A stretch of 64,000 bases of DNA from Carnegiea gigantea (taxonomy: Eukaryota; Streptophyta; Magnoliopsida; Caryophyllales; Cactaceae): positions 186,001 through 250,000 of the forward strand of contig JAKOGI010000442.1 in the NCBI GenBank assembly GCA_029747015.1. The letters are read 5' to 3'. Within the stretch, counting starts at the first letter, position 1; each line of letters starts with the position of its first letter. A model generated the notes under the pieces. The model was given only the letters and a program-made list of their open reading frames with translations, was not told the DNA's origin and did no database searches. The translations under genes and the position numbers were made by a program. Shown here one piece after another: positions 37,046 through 49,425 of this stretch.

Positions 37046-38439
37046 CAACTAGCGAAATAAATAATAATAATATTTTTAATTTTTTAATAAAAAATGTAGT
37101 TTTTTCTCTAGCAAGCCCATGAGATCATTTCACTTAGTCACTCAGACTCTTTCGTTAGGCCTCTAGTGATTCTTGATCTCCTACAGTGAGAGATCCGCCC
37201 GTGATTCTTTCTCTATTAAGTTGTCGAGGTGTATATTGGGGAACCACTGGTGCGACAACCAGTTGGCCCCAACGTCAACTCCGTTCCAAGTGTCACCTGT
37301 CGTCCCACTATCTCCTCCCTGTGTCTCTCTCCTCGAGATCTCCTCTCACTCATCCAAAAGCAACAAAGTCCTAGGCTGGTAGCCAGCCAGCCACAAATCG
37401 ACCATCTAGGACCACGACGCCACCATCTAGACCAATATGGTCAGCACGTCGCCCGCTAGCCAGAAACACTCAATTCGGTTAACTGATTAGGTTTCATCTT
37501 TAAACAATTACATCTTTTGAACTTGTTTGATTGAATTACTTCTCAAATCTCAATTGCTTTCTTCTTCGCTATTTATGGAGACTGAATAATGAAATTGCTT
37601 GGTTAATTGTTATTTTGTTATATGCACTTGCAATTGCTTAGTGATATGCCATTATGCTTAGTAAGTTAGTAATCTCCTACATTTGAGTCGTGTTAGAATG
37701 GCTAGTTCGCTTGAATTTAGTTAGTCATGAGACTTCAATTTTGGATTTAGGCAGTAGCAATATGGTAACCCTAGCATAGTTACAATTTAGGCCATTGTTA
37801 TTTTCCTTGATTTTAGTTGGTTATGATAATTTCACTTTCTATTTTTTCTAAGTTGGTTCTGATTTTATTCAGTTCGATTTGAACTAATTAGGCTTGTTAT
37901 TAGTTGTTAATTCTTATGGAGATGAGTTTGTCTCTATTTTTTATTTTCCCACTGTTAAATGTAGTAACTAACTGGCAAAGTGGTTGACCATTTTAGAATG
38001 GGTTTATGCACTTCAATCAATTCAGCTTGAAACCTATTCAGTTATCATGATCAAGTTTTATATTCTTGAAGAAAACATAATTGATTGTGGGTGCAATGGT
38101 GTTGTGATTTCTAATGAAGTAAGACTTTGATATATTGCTCTTTGATAAAATAACATAAAATGCGCTGTCTTGTAATGTATTAATTGATTTCAGAGCTATT
38201 GGCTTTCTCCCTATCCCTTATGATATGTTATAAATTGGTTGTTTTGATGAAAGATAAAAAGTTATTGCTCCAATTACATCATTAGTATTCCTTCTACTTG
38301 TAGTGCAACATTTTCTTATGTTGTTTAGACCCCATTATTAATACTATGTCAATTATACGATTGGTATATCCTTTGCATTTTTTGGATTATATTTGTGATC
38401 ATTTTTTCTATATAAATCACTATGTTAACATATTTTATA
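37046..38439. other. Intergenic or unassigned
   Basis: 1.4 kb, A+T-rich after 37500. The C-rich stretch 37180-37450 has overlapping short frames with no recognisable domain. I see no LTR end, terminal inverted repeat or RNA gene. Confidence 0.4.
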
Positions 38440-38444
38440 TACAT

Positions 38445-41239
38445 TGTAGCACCCTTGAATGAGCAAGTCTCACTGTTTGTATATTCTTTAATTATTCCTT
38501 TAATTAGAACTAATAAACTCGATGGTTAAGCATGACTGCCATCAAGAAGGACAAGGCTTCAAGTATGGCACTAGATATAACATGGTTAAGCATAGATTAC
38601 AAGCATACACATTCAAACATTATCAAAACCACATACAAATGACTGATAACTACCATAAGGTTTAGACACAAAGTAGAGCAATTCTCTATAAGGTTTGCAA
38701 CTCTATCAATTGAATATCTCAAAATACAACCCCAAAATATTCATGAACTGACATCACTACTGACCCATCTACATTCCCTTGCTCACTTTTTCTCATCAGC
38801 TAGTTTACTAGCATAAGGGCGATTCACGGAGTGCTTGCCTAAAACAAAACATAACAAGCAATTCAAAATCTAAGCTGAAGCTCAGTACATACATTCCTGT
38901 ATTGCTAAATTATGACTGAAAAATTGGTTAGCCCCGCTTTACAATTCATTGTAGTTTAAAACAGGGAATGAGAAGAACGTAAAACTGCATTGCTACTTAT
39001 TATTCGGTAAGGAACCCCTAGTAACTATTACAATATATAGATAAGTGTATACCTGCCAAGCTGATCGGGAGACCTAGCCTAAGGCTGTGCGAGTAACTGG
39101 ATTGCGAATGCCCTATAAATAATAACTGACGAGGCCACTAATTAGGTGATAAATAACTGAGTAAACTAATTCATTGATATACTCGCCAAACATTATGACT
39201 TTGATAAATACATTGTGATTTCTCAAGATATAAGCAATAGACGTACCTGAGGTTCTTAAAATGCAATCTCACTTGACAATATTTATGCCTAGTGTGGGGA
39301 AATGATAGACTAGGGCCCAATTCTATTTCAAAAATGTAATTACAGGTATATGTAGTTAGTAAACAATATTCACTCCCATAATTTATAACTTTAATAGAAA
39401 TTTATGAACTACAAGGTATCCATAACTCAAACCATTCAATAGATGATAAGTCACACTAAGATGATTTGAAAACAAAATAAATTAAGGTAATCTCAATCGA
39501 GATAAAATAAGTTGGAGTAAAATGAACCAAAATAAAATAGTTAAGGTTATAATGGAAAGACTTTGATGGTTATAAATGGAATATGAGTTTTTGATATTTC
39601 TAAGATGGATATTGAGGGTTTAAGGCCAAGAGCAGTGCAGTTAGGTTTGAGGATGACTTTAATCACACCAACTTGGCCCGTCAAACACTATTTTTAAGTT
39701 ATTACTCTTTTCACTTATCAAATTTCATTCACATGCCCATATAACTCAGTTTTCTAATCCAACTAACTTTCTAAGTAAAATCAAAGTTGTTGAACTCACT
39801 AAACTTTGTATTTTCTTTTCAACATCCATTTATCTAACTCCTAAAATTTATGGCTTTCTTCTTTTCTCTCATAGATCAAGCCAAATGCCCTGTTAAGGTC
39901 CATTAACCCTTGTTTCCCTATTGTAATTACCTTATTTTAGCCGAAACACTAAAAATATTTTTCATGATCAACCTTGTACATGCTGCAATACTTCTCTTCA
40001 CATAACCACTCAAAATGTTCTCATAAACTCACTTACAAGCATTATTAATCCAAATAACCTCTTTTGGTCACTTATGGGATTTTCTATAATCCACTAATTT
40101 TGGCAAAATTCATACAACGTCATTTTTCAAGTGCATAACATATCCAACATCATTTTGGGGGTATTGTATTGCCCTTCGTGGCTCCTATGGAATATATCCA
40201 ACCTCTAAATTTCATCTAATTCAATTGAAATATATATACTGGATTCAAAAATCAACATTACTCATGCATATCGTGAAATCTAGGTTATGCCAGATTCAAG
40301 TTTACATCCAAAACATCATAAATGGATTTAATATGATCACCCACCACCTAAATTCATTTTTTATACCAAAGATCACAACAATTAGATAATCAAACTCAAA
40401 TTCATACTTTCTTGATTCAAACTCCCTTAATTAAGTTTAAGCTCAACTATCCATAATAGCCAACATGTCCAAACACAATAAAAAATGCATGCTATCATTA
40501 TTTGATTAGATAAACACAAATTGTAGCTAAAACAATCACAGAAACCAAAAATAAATAAAAATAGAGATAGGGCTTTACCACACTTTAAGCTTGGATTGAG
40601 CAGGGGGTAATGGGAGATGGTGTTTATGGTGGCTGGTGGTGATGGAGGTTATGGGTGATCGACGGCAAGCTGGGGCTGGTAGTACAGGTGGTAGCAGCAG
40701 CTAGGCAGCAACATGGGCTGTGGCAGCTCAGTAGAAAGAGGGAGCCATGGGGAAGAGGGGAAAAGGAGTAAGAAGAAGCGAACTTGGTTTTGGCTTTTGG
40801 TTGACACTTTTTTTTTTTGACTTATCTTACAAACTTTGGCATATATTTATCCAACAAAAAGTCGCTTTTGCTAATGGCGATTAGGTAAAAATAATGATAA
40901 TTATTTAAATTCAATTATGCCAACGTTTTGTGCTCAATTTGGGCTCAAATGAATTGGACTCAAAAAAAATAATACTTCATTGCCATTAAATTTTTGCATA
41001 TCTCGAAATTGAATTTTTGTGACGTTATAGAAAATAATTTATTGATTCATCATATTTACCAGGGCCTACTATTAATTCATTCAAAATTTTTATGATAATT
41101 AGATTCGAATTGCAAAGTGGGGCCCGAAATGAATTTTTTTCAACCGGAATGATTAAATACGATAAATAAATGCAAGAAAAATGATAACATATATAGTTTA
41201 ATTAAATAAATAAACATGATTGAGGGTCAGATTATTATG
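38445..41239 (-). repeat. Solo LTR A (large-LTR Gypsy-like family)
   Basis: 2,795 bp. In reverse complement it has the same landmarks, in the same order, as LTRs B and C: an ACCC near the start, CCCACTTTGC, AATAGTAGGCC/ATCGATAAT, TTCAATTTCGA, a late TTTTAGGCAAGC...GTGAATCGCC block (39 kb), and GGGTGCTACA at the end. It is flanked by TACAT on both sides (38440-38444 and 41240-41244). The terminal dinucleotide at 41238-41239 has changed from CA to TG. There is no internal domain, so it is a solo LTR left by LTR-LTR recombination. Confidence 0.8.
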
Positions 41240-41244
41240 TACAT

Positions 41245-41771
41245 GGTTGTTATTCCTTTTGGAGTAAGATTATTTGATGCAAGTTAATTACGGAGAAAGC
41301 CTATGTCAGATCAAGCAAATATTTTCAAGAATAACTATCACCAAGTGCAAAGCATAACGTGAAGATCAAAATGAGATTAAGAGCATTTTAAAGATTGATT
41401 GGCTCTTCCAGTTAAATGTGCAACGGTTGTTCAGGAACGAAGCAAAGGTGGAAGGTCCAATGGCTACTTGTGTGATTGGCATTACAAATATCCATCAATT
41501 CTGAAGAAGAGGTATGAAGAATCAACAATTACACTTGCAAATCAAAAGGAAGACATTAAGAGAACTTCATATATCTAGCTTACATTGGCTTATCCATGAT
41601 GTTTATTTACTCCTTATTATAAAGTGTATCTTGTTACTTTTCTTTGTATTCGATTAGGTTGACTACTCAAAGGACTGACTACCAAATTACGGTTAAGGCG
41701 CTATGCACACATTGGGATAACTATTATTTTAGGTCAACTCGTAGGTTGTACGATTAGTGAATCGCATCTAA
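41245..41771. other. Intergenic or unassigned
   Basis: 527 bp between solo LTR A and the CACTA element. I see no reading frame, terminal repeat or RNA gene. Confidence 0.4.
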
Positions 41772-42254
41772 CACTACACGAATCCGGTCCAATTGAGACC
41801 GAAATAAAAATCGGTCTCTGATTAAGTTTGGAGACCGAAATCAGAGACCAAACACTCTAGTATCAAATTGAAGCCAATTTGGAGACTGAAATTTACTATC
41901 CGGTCTCCAGTTGAGACCAACATAAATTTCGGTCTCAGATTTTGGAGACCGAAACATTACGCGGTCTCAATTAGAGACCAAAATGATTTCGGTCTCCAAG
42001 GATTTCACTGTTCGAGAAGGATCTGGTGATTTTCAGAGACCGAAAAATTTTTTGGTCTCAAAATAAATTTGGAGACCGCGTAATGTGGATTCAAAATAAA
42101 TATTTTGGTTTCAAATTGCAATTAATCCAGAGACCGAAATGTGGATTCGGTCTCCATTTGAGACCAACTACATATTTGATCTCTAATCACAAAAAGGAAT
42201 TTAGAGACCGGATAGCTATTTCGGTCTCCAATTGAGACCAAAATACGTCGGTCT
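41772..42254 (+). repeat. CACTA left subterminal repeat array
   Basis: By eye about 21 copies of GAGACC or GGTCTC, often extended to GAGACCGAAAT. Four are paired as GGTCTC-N5-GAGACC, starting at 41902, 41963, 42149 and 42223. Confidence 0.9.
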
Positions 42255-44395
42255 CTGATTTTTGCAGCAAATCGATTCCAGGGCCTCCTCTTCAACGCTC
42301 TCTGCTCGTTCCCGCTCGTCCTCCCTGTTCTCTGCTCTCTCGTTCTCTGCTCTCTCCTTCACGCTGCCACTCTCTGCTCTCTCGTTCACGCTTCCACTCT
42401 CTCACTCACTTCCTTCCTCCTTCAAGGTGCTCGGTCGTAGGTCGCATCTTCGAAGCCCCGGCAACCCACCCAGGTATCACTCAATTTCATGTAGCTTCGG
42501 TGATAATGTAGGTGCCCATTTGAGGATTCTAGGGCTGTTGATGGCATTGCTTCGATTCCCCATCCCTCTAATTTGCTTAATGTCTGAGTAGGGAACCGTG
42601 TTTGGCCTCCCATTCAAGGGTATTCTTTCATTTCGTTGCTCACAGTGACTTGCACGCCAGGTGTTCGACAAAATGCCTCATTTGTGTTTATCTCGCAGGG
42701 CTACCTGGAAGAGGACCCAGACCCTCAATCCTGCTGCTGACTTCCTCCCTGCCTCACTTTGCTACTTACAGGTACATTGTCCTTTCAGTGAAGCTAGTTT
42801 AGGAGTACCTTCAGGTTAACCCATTTCATTTCCACCTGTACTCGAAAATGTGACATGGTTGTACTGTAAATAGAGAGGCTTAACATATGCCGTAATGATC
42901 GTACTACTAATATCTGAAGTTGTTACCTTCGTAAAAAGGCGATGCTACTAACATATGCCAACTTTCTCAGTGTTTAACATGATTGTTTAATCCTGACAAT
43001 CTCTTGTATGTGTTGACGTAGTATGTTGTTGTTTACAAGTTGTGAATGGGGGTTTCTTGTTGGGAGATTTAAATCGGACAATTATACCTGTAATCCCAAA
43101 ATGTAAGGACCCTAAGCCCGCGATGCTCCTCCTGTCTCTCACCTTCAATAATCCTTATCCCCTGAATCCAATACATGAACTGATTTAGCATCCAAAAACC
43201 CAAAAAATAAAAACAACAATATAAAAAGATCAACATATACACTGCTTCACCTCTAACAATCGTAGGTAGCATATGTACAATTTTCCTGAGCTCCACATAC
43301 ATCTGTCCGAAGCTTGAACATCCAATGAATACAACTAACAATAATGCGTATCTTGTAGTACACAATCAATCCACTAAAGTCAATACATTAATTATTATCT
43401 TACTAATTTCTTTTGCTCAATTAAACCTTGCGTAGAAGGTCCAATCTTGACACAAAAATAATTCTTGGTGGAAGTGATTCATAAACACCTAGCTACATTT
43501 GACACAAAAATAATTCTTGGTGGAAGTGATTTGGACAAGGATTGGTGATCTATAGCATTTGTTATGAGGTTTGGAAGCGTTAATTAAATCATACTACGCA
43601 AAGGAGTGAAATTTAAAGCACACTAATGTAGAAAGGGAAGTCTCACATCTCGCTAGCGTGATCGTTTTTTGGCACCACTTGTATTATAGACTCGAGTGGA
43701 CAAATCCGTTGACGTGCCACGGTTTTAGAATGGTCTTTTTCTTTTCATTTTCCTGTTTTGTCACAAAATAATTTAGCAAAGATGTCGACGTGTTAGGTTT
43801 AGTTCACAAGCAAAAAGACATTTATTTTTTTGGTCAGACTTGTTCTAATTTCAATTGTATACATTGAACTAAGTTGAAATCGACATTGCGTAGTGGCTAA
43901 CTAAACCACTGATTATCAAGTGAACCATCCATTTTCTTGATATTAGTACACGTTAAATCCACAATGTCGAAAATAGGACGTTCTTGATTTCATAGTGTAT
44001 ACTTAGTATAGGATAAATTAACAAATGAATTCACATTTACCCCTTTAGCTATGAGCCTATGAACATCAAGGGAATGTGTTATCGTATTCACCCATAACAA
44101 AGCTCATATATTACCTACTAATTAGAATTGAGGTATTGAATATAGATTTGAAGTTCATAATTTCCCTTCGTATTATATTATTGTATTTTTTAATGACTAT
44201 TTTCAACTTAAAAAAATAACAATGTAATCCTTTTGTGAGCAACTGAGATGACCAATTAACCACTCTTATTTAGTCAAAAATAAAAAAATTTTGTACGTAA
44301 CAGGGTTGTGCTAAATTTTAATCCTTGTATGACTACTATGTTGTTTTACATATCCCCGCAACTTAAACTAATAAGCTTTTAAAAACAATAAGTTT
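42255..44395. other. CACTA interior, leader-like region without recognised gene
   Basis: 42290-42480 is a pyrimidine-rich CTCTCTGCTCT-type stretch, possibly the transcribed leader of the element. 43447-43479 and 43499-43531 are a 33-bp direct repeat (TTGACACAAAAATAATTC...). A minus-strand frame of 98 codons at 43365-43069 has a hydrophobic middle but resembles nothing I know. No other content is recognisable. Confidence 0.4.
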
Positions 44396-45270
<875 letters not shown>

Positions 45271-45352
45271 GTATGTATTTATCTACATGTACTTATTGTT
45301 GTATGAAAAAATGTATGTTTGGGTAGTAATATATACAGATCCTCCTGAGGCA

Positions 45353-45409
45353 ATGGACCCAAGTCGGGTGTGGATGTACAAAAGACTAGAAGGAGATATG
45401 CCCAAATAA
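45353..45409 (+). pseudogene. Stub of CACTA main transposase N-terminus
   Basis: ATG 45353 opens 18 codons (MDPSRVWMYKRLEGDMPK) and then stops. The SRVWMYKRL part resembles the start of the transposase-associated domain at the N-terminus of CACTA TNPD-type transposases, which commonly begins with a S-W-M-Y-K-R motif. The remaining main transposase is not present anywhere in the element. The match is short, so this could be chance. Confidence 0.45.
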
Positions 45410-45780
45410 CAACGATATGTTGATGATGATGATGATGACTACTTCACCGAGTCAGTGTTTACATTGTGTACGTCGTTCACTAATCTATGCAATGTTGGTG
45501 TCGTTATGATTTAGAATCGCCGTTCTGTAAGTTAAATGTATGCAATCTTTTATTACTATCCTCTCCTTCGATTCGTTATGTTATTTGACTTGCATGTTTT
45601 CCAACCGGAGTGCGTATTGGTTGCATCTGTAATGTGTTTATGCAATTTGTTACATTCATATCAAAGTGTCCAACATTGATCAGTGTATAATACTTACTGT
45701 CATTCCGCATACAATTTCCAAATTATAATGCATGCACTTATGTAACTGATTTTTATAACATTGCGCAGGAGTAGGTACGC

Positions 45781-47909
45781 ATGGATGGCTCAAGCAGAGC
45801 CATCACCCAGGTCGACTCTGAGGAGACGCAGCCTCCAGAGTTTCCGTTAGAGGACAGTAGCACCCCCTTGACCAGGATTCAACTTGTGCCGAACACCGAC
45901 ATGTGGTAAGCATCGTTAACATTCCAAAAATTACAAACGGATGTGTCCGACGTTTTCATTTCATTTGTTGGCAATGCTGTATCATAGGTTCGGTCATCGA
46001 GATGTCGCACGTGCCATCTCCGAAACCATTCGAACCTATTACAAGGACGCCTTTACTTGTTGGCGGGACGCCCCTGAGGATCACAGGAGGTTTTGGTGGA
46101 ATTGTTTTAAGGTATATTTCCCAACTTCACCATATGGTACATGATACCCATATTGAATTAAGTTCAATACGTATTGAGAAGTAAAATGTCTTCTTGTAAT
46201 CGATGGGATGCCTTATCCAATGCTCCGGATGTGTGATCCGTTGAGATGTGTACTTGGTGTATTCCGAGCGTGTGGCCCGTTTAGCGTGAGATTATCTTAC
46301 TTACGTGTATGTATGTTATTTCTACGATAATGTATGTAGTAAAGGCTCGGATATTGTCAATTGTTAGGCGGAACTCTGTCCGTTTCTTTTCAAAAATATG
46401 ACTGCATGCAAATAATTGTTCATTCACCTATATTTAACGTACACTAAATATATATGTCGCTGATGCAATCTTTTAGCGAATAAGTATGTCATCTATCCTC
46501 ATGTTGGTGTCTTTTGTGAGTATGTGTTAAACATGATCACATATTATGAGTTACGTGAAATAAACGACCACAACTGAGTTTTTTGGAACACTAACACAAT
46601 GCAATCGTATTATATGGTATTATTTGAAATTTCCTATGCAGCAACGATTCACATGGGATCCCGAGCACGAGGCTTTAGTCAGAAGAGAATGGCAACAGAA
46701 GGTGCGTGTAAGGGTGAAAGACATAGTGAACAAGGTCGCGAGGGGCTCTCCGGACAAGTTCATTACTTGGATGATGGATGATCTTCGCGCGTCATTACGA
46801 CACAAGAGGGAAAGTAATGAGGAATTCAAGAAGCGGTCTGAGAGGAACACGAAGAACAAGACAGAGGGACCGAAGGCAAAGATTGGGCACAGTCAGGGGT
46901 CAATATCAGCGACAATGTGGGCAGACAGACTGGTATGAATATCTGAAACACTTGACATGAATACGTTAATTTCATTTGGGAAGGCTACTCACGTAAACAT
47001 ATATATACTACTGTCTGTTAGGCGAAGCAATTAGGAAGAAGACCTTCTGCAGCTGAATTGTTTGTGACCACTCATTCAAAGGTTGATGAGAGTGGTCAAC
47101 GGATTTGGTACGATGCTCACGCGCAGAGTGTTTATGTAAGTACTACATGATAGATATGTTTGATATGTACATTTGGACTTCTCTTACCACCCAGTTCACT
47201 TGATCCCCTTCCTTCAGTTATATTTATAGAAGTACTACATGATATACTCCGGATGTGTGATCCGTTGAGCTGTGGATTTGGTGTACTTCGGGCGTGTGGC
47301 CCGTTGAGCGTGCGAACGTGTTATGTGGTTTCTATGTATAGCAGGGTATAAATTATGGCTATAAGCCTGGGATATTGTCAACTTTTAGGGGGAACTCTGT
47401 CCGTTTCTTCCCAGAAATATAGTTTAGTTTCCCTTTTTGAATCACTGTTTCATTTTATCCCACTGATGCAGGACAAATATGAGCAACTGAAGGCAGGAAC
47501 TGATGAGCAAGTGGGTTCAGCTGCAGATGATCACCTGTTCTTCAAGGCAAGTGGTGGCTGGAGTGACAAGGGCACTATATACGGACTTGGAAGAGAGGGT
47601 CCTGCTATGTTTGAGAGACCGACGACGTCTAGGCGTACTAGCTGCAGCAGTTCTTCTGCATATTCCTCTCCATTAGTTACGCAGCTGCAGGATCAATTGC
47701 ATACGACACAGAATGAGTTGCAGACCACTCAAGCTCGACTACATTCGACAGAGGAGGAGTTGAGGAGTACGAGGGAGGAGTTGGAAGCTGCAAAGAAGCA
47801 GTTGGATGATCAAAGAATAGGACTGCTGGAGTTAAATGCTCGGTTTGATAGCTTCTCGGCACTCCTTGGCCACCCTACTCGTGCAGACAACTCTCAATCA
47901 TCCTCGTAG
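45781..47909 (+). CDS. CACTA accessory protein, plant transposase (Ptta/En/Spm) family, five exons
   Basis: Proposed exons are 45781-45905, 45988-46111, 46642-46932, 47022-47135 and 47472-47909. All four introns have GT-AG borders and the joined frame is open, giving 363 residues. Exon 2 contains FGHRDVARAISETI and a WRDAPEDHRRFWW motif. Exons 3-4 contain the family core: NTKNKTEGPKAKIGHSQGS, GRRPSAAELFVTTH and DESGQRIWYDAHA, matching the arrangement N-K-x-R/G...H-x-x-G-S...E-L-F-x-x-T-H in PF03004. Residues about 286-350 (exon 5) form a long coiled coil. Such proteins accompany CACTA transposases and may bind the subterminal repeats, which is inference. ATG 45781 is the first in frame. Introns 2 and 4 each hold an LTR-like repeat. 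Confidence 0.75.
46200..46400 (+). repeat. LTR-like 200-bp repeat in intron 2 of the CACTA gene
   Basis: Contains CTCCGGATGTGTGATCCGTT, GCGTGTGGCCCGT and GGAACTCTGTCCGTTTC in the same order as the 3' part of the LARD LTR (20924-21160: CTCCGGATGCGTGATCCGTC, GCGAGTGGCTCGT, GAAACTCTGTCCGTTTC). It is related to the copy in intron 4. Confidence 0.75.
47238..47418 (+). repeat. LTR-like 180-bp repeat in intron 4 of the CACTA gene
   Basis: Contains CTCCGGATGTGTGATCCGTT, GGCGTGTGGCCCGTTGAGCG, GGATATTGTCAACTTTTAGG and GGAACTCTGTCCGTTTCTTC. It is the same unit as in intron 2 and in the 3' part of the LARD LTRs. Confidence 0.75.
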
Positions 47910-48169
47910 GCTTAGGTACGTACCACATGTCAGGTGCGTCACAAGTACATACATTTGGTTGTAAATATTTATATTTAGGTTGTGGAATTTTTTGGTGTAT
48001 AATTGCTGTATCAATGACATTTGGAATGTGATTTAGATTTTGCCATATATAGTGGCACTTTTGCCGTCCAAAAATGTTGTACCAATTGTATAGCATTTGA
48101 GAAAAAACTATAAATTACAGGATCTGGTGAAAAAACAAGCCAAATTTTTTTTTTTAATAAAATATTTTA

Positions 48170-48652
48170 GAGACCGAAATAAATCGGTCTCCGGTGGAGA
48201 CCGAACCGGCCGTGGTGGTCTCAAAAATCATAATGGTTGGTCGCCCAAATTCTGGTCTCAATCAGAGACCGAATAGTAGCGGTCTCCACTGGAGACCGAA
48301 ATTTTTGGTCTCTAAACCAAATTTCTATGGTCTCAGTTAGAGACCATATTATTTTGGTCTCTAGTGGAGACCAGGCCTGCTGGTCTCAAAAAGAGACCGC
48401 CAAATTTGGTCTCCAACTGAGACCGCGTGAGGCCCAGTCTCGATTAGAGACCAAATTTGTTTGGTCTCAAGTCACGGTCTCTAGTGGAGACCAAACCGGA
48501 AAATTTGGTCTCCAATTTAAATTTACGACCAATGCTTTCGAGACCGGCCCCTTTTTGGTCTCAATTCGATCTCTGAAAACAGATTGAGACCGAATTCTTT
48601 TATTTTGGAGACCGAAAATTTTCGGTCTCCAACCATGCGCTTTCTTGTAGTG
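48170..48652 (+). repeat. CACTA right subterminal repeat array
   Basis: By eye about 27 copies of GAGACC or GGTCTC. Eight are paired as GGTCTC-N5-GAGACC, starting at 48186, 48254, 48281, 48329, 48356, 48382, 48408 and 48476. It ends with the terminal TTTCTTGTAGTG. Confidence 0.9.
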
Positions 48653-49420
48653 GGTAGAGGATTAGGCAAGGAACACTAGTGGGTAGAGGATTAGGCATGG
48701 CCAAACATCTAAACATTGCATATTTTCACCACATTTACATTTTTCACTTTTTAGTTTGATAATTTTATGACTTTAATTATCACCCTATTTCCCCCTCTTG
48801 GGTGATTTAATTAGCCAAATTAGGCCAATATGTGGGCAGCCCTTATCAAAATGTCTAGATCCCCAACTAGGCAAGGGTTCATTCATTTCAGGGGGGAAAA
48901 GTGTGCTAGTTGGATATTCTTGTAAGAGGATGTACAAGTTTAATATATGTATGACTTCGATTAAGGCTGTATGAAAATTCTCATAAGATTTTAATTGGTT
49001 TACTTGAATGATGTGCTTCTGAAAGTTGCCTAAAATATAAAAAAACATTTAATGCTTTCTCTTAAATAAATGAAAGGGAAATTTTGTTAACACTTGATGA
49101 CAAATCAAATGTACCATTCTTTCATTGTCTTTAGTATTTAGGAAGAAATGAGTATAAGTCCTTTCCTACTCTTTGACAACCTTGATAAGGCTTTTTTCCT
49201 CAGCGCCTTCCACATCTTCTCCCAAATTCGGTTCTTTCCTAGTACTGCTGGCTAATGTTTAAACAACTTAGATATGGAGTTGGCTGGCGGCTGGCTAATT
49301 TTTCCTCATCTAACCAGGTGTGTTAGGAAAGCTACTTAAGAATGCTTAACTTAAACTTAAGATAGACAATTCAAGGAAAAAGAATAAGACAACACAAAAT
49401 ACTTTGGGCTTAGATGGTTG
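48653..49420. other. Intergenic, with a 21-bp direct repeat at the CACTA border
   Basis: 48648-48668 and 48677-48697 are identical; the second copy is preceded by CAC so that it reads CACTAGTG. The rest has no recognisable feature. Confidence 0.5.
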
Positions 49421-49425
49421 CAAAT

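Noticed and set aside
37173..37459. Possible 5' exon of a host gene in a C-rich stretch
   Set aside because: Three overlapping frames, no domain, no continuation downstream and no clear splice partner.
42262..42591. 109-codon Ser/Leu-rich frame near the left end of the CACTA element
   Set aside because: Translation of CTCTCTGCTCT-type repeats in a probable leader; no protein features.
43069..43365. Minus-strand 98-codon frame with hydrophobic stretch, possible membrane protein
   Set aside because: No family resemblance, no sign of a gene structure, and A+T-rich context; could be chance.
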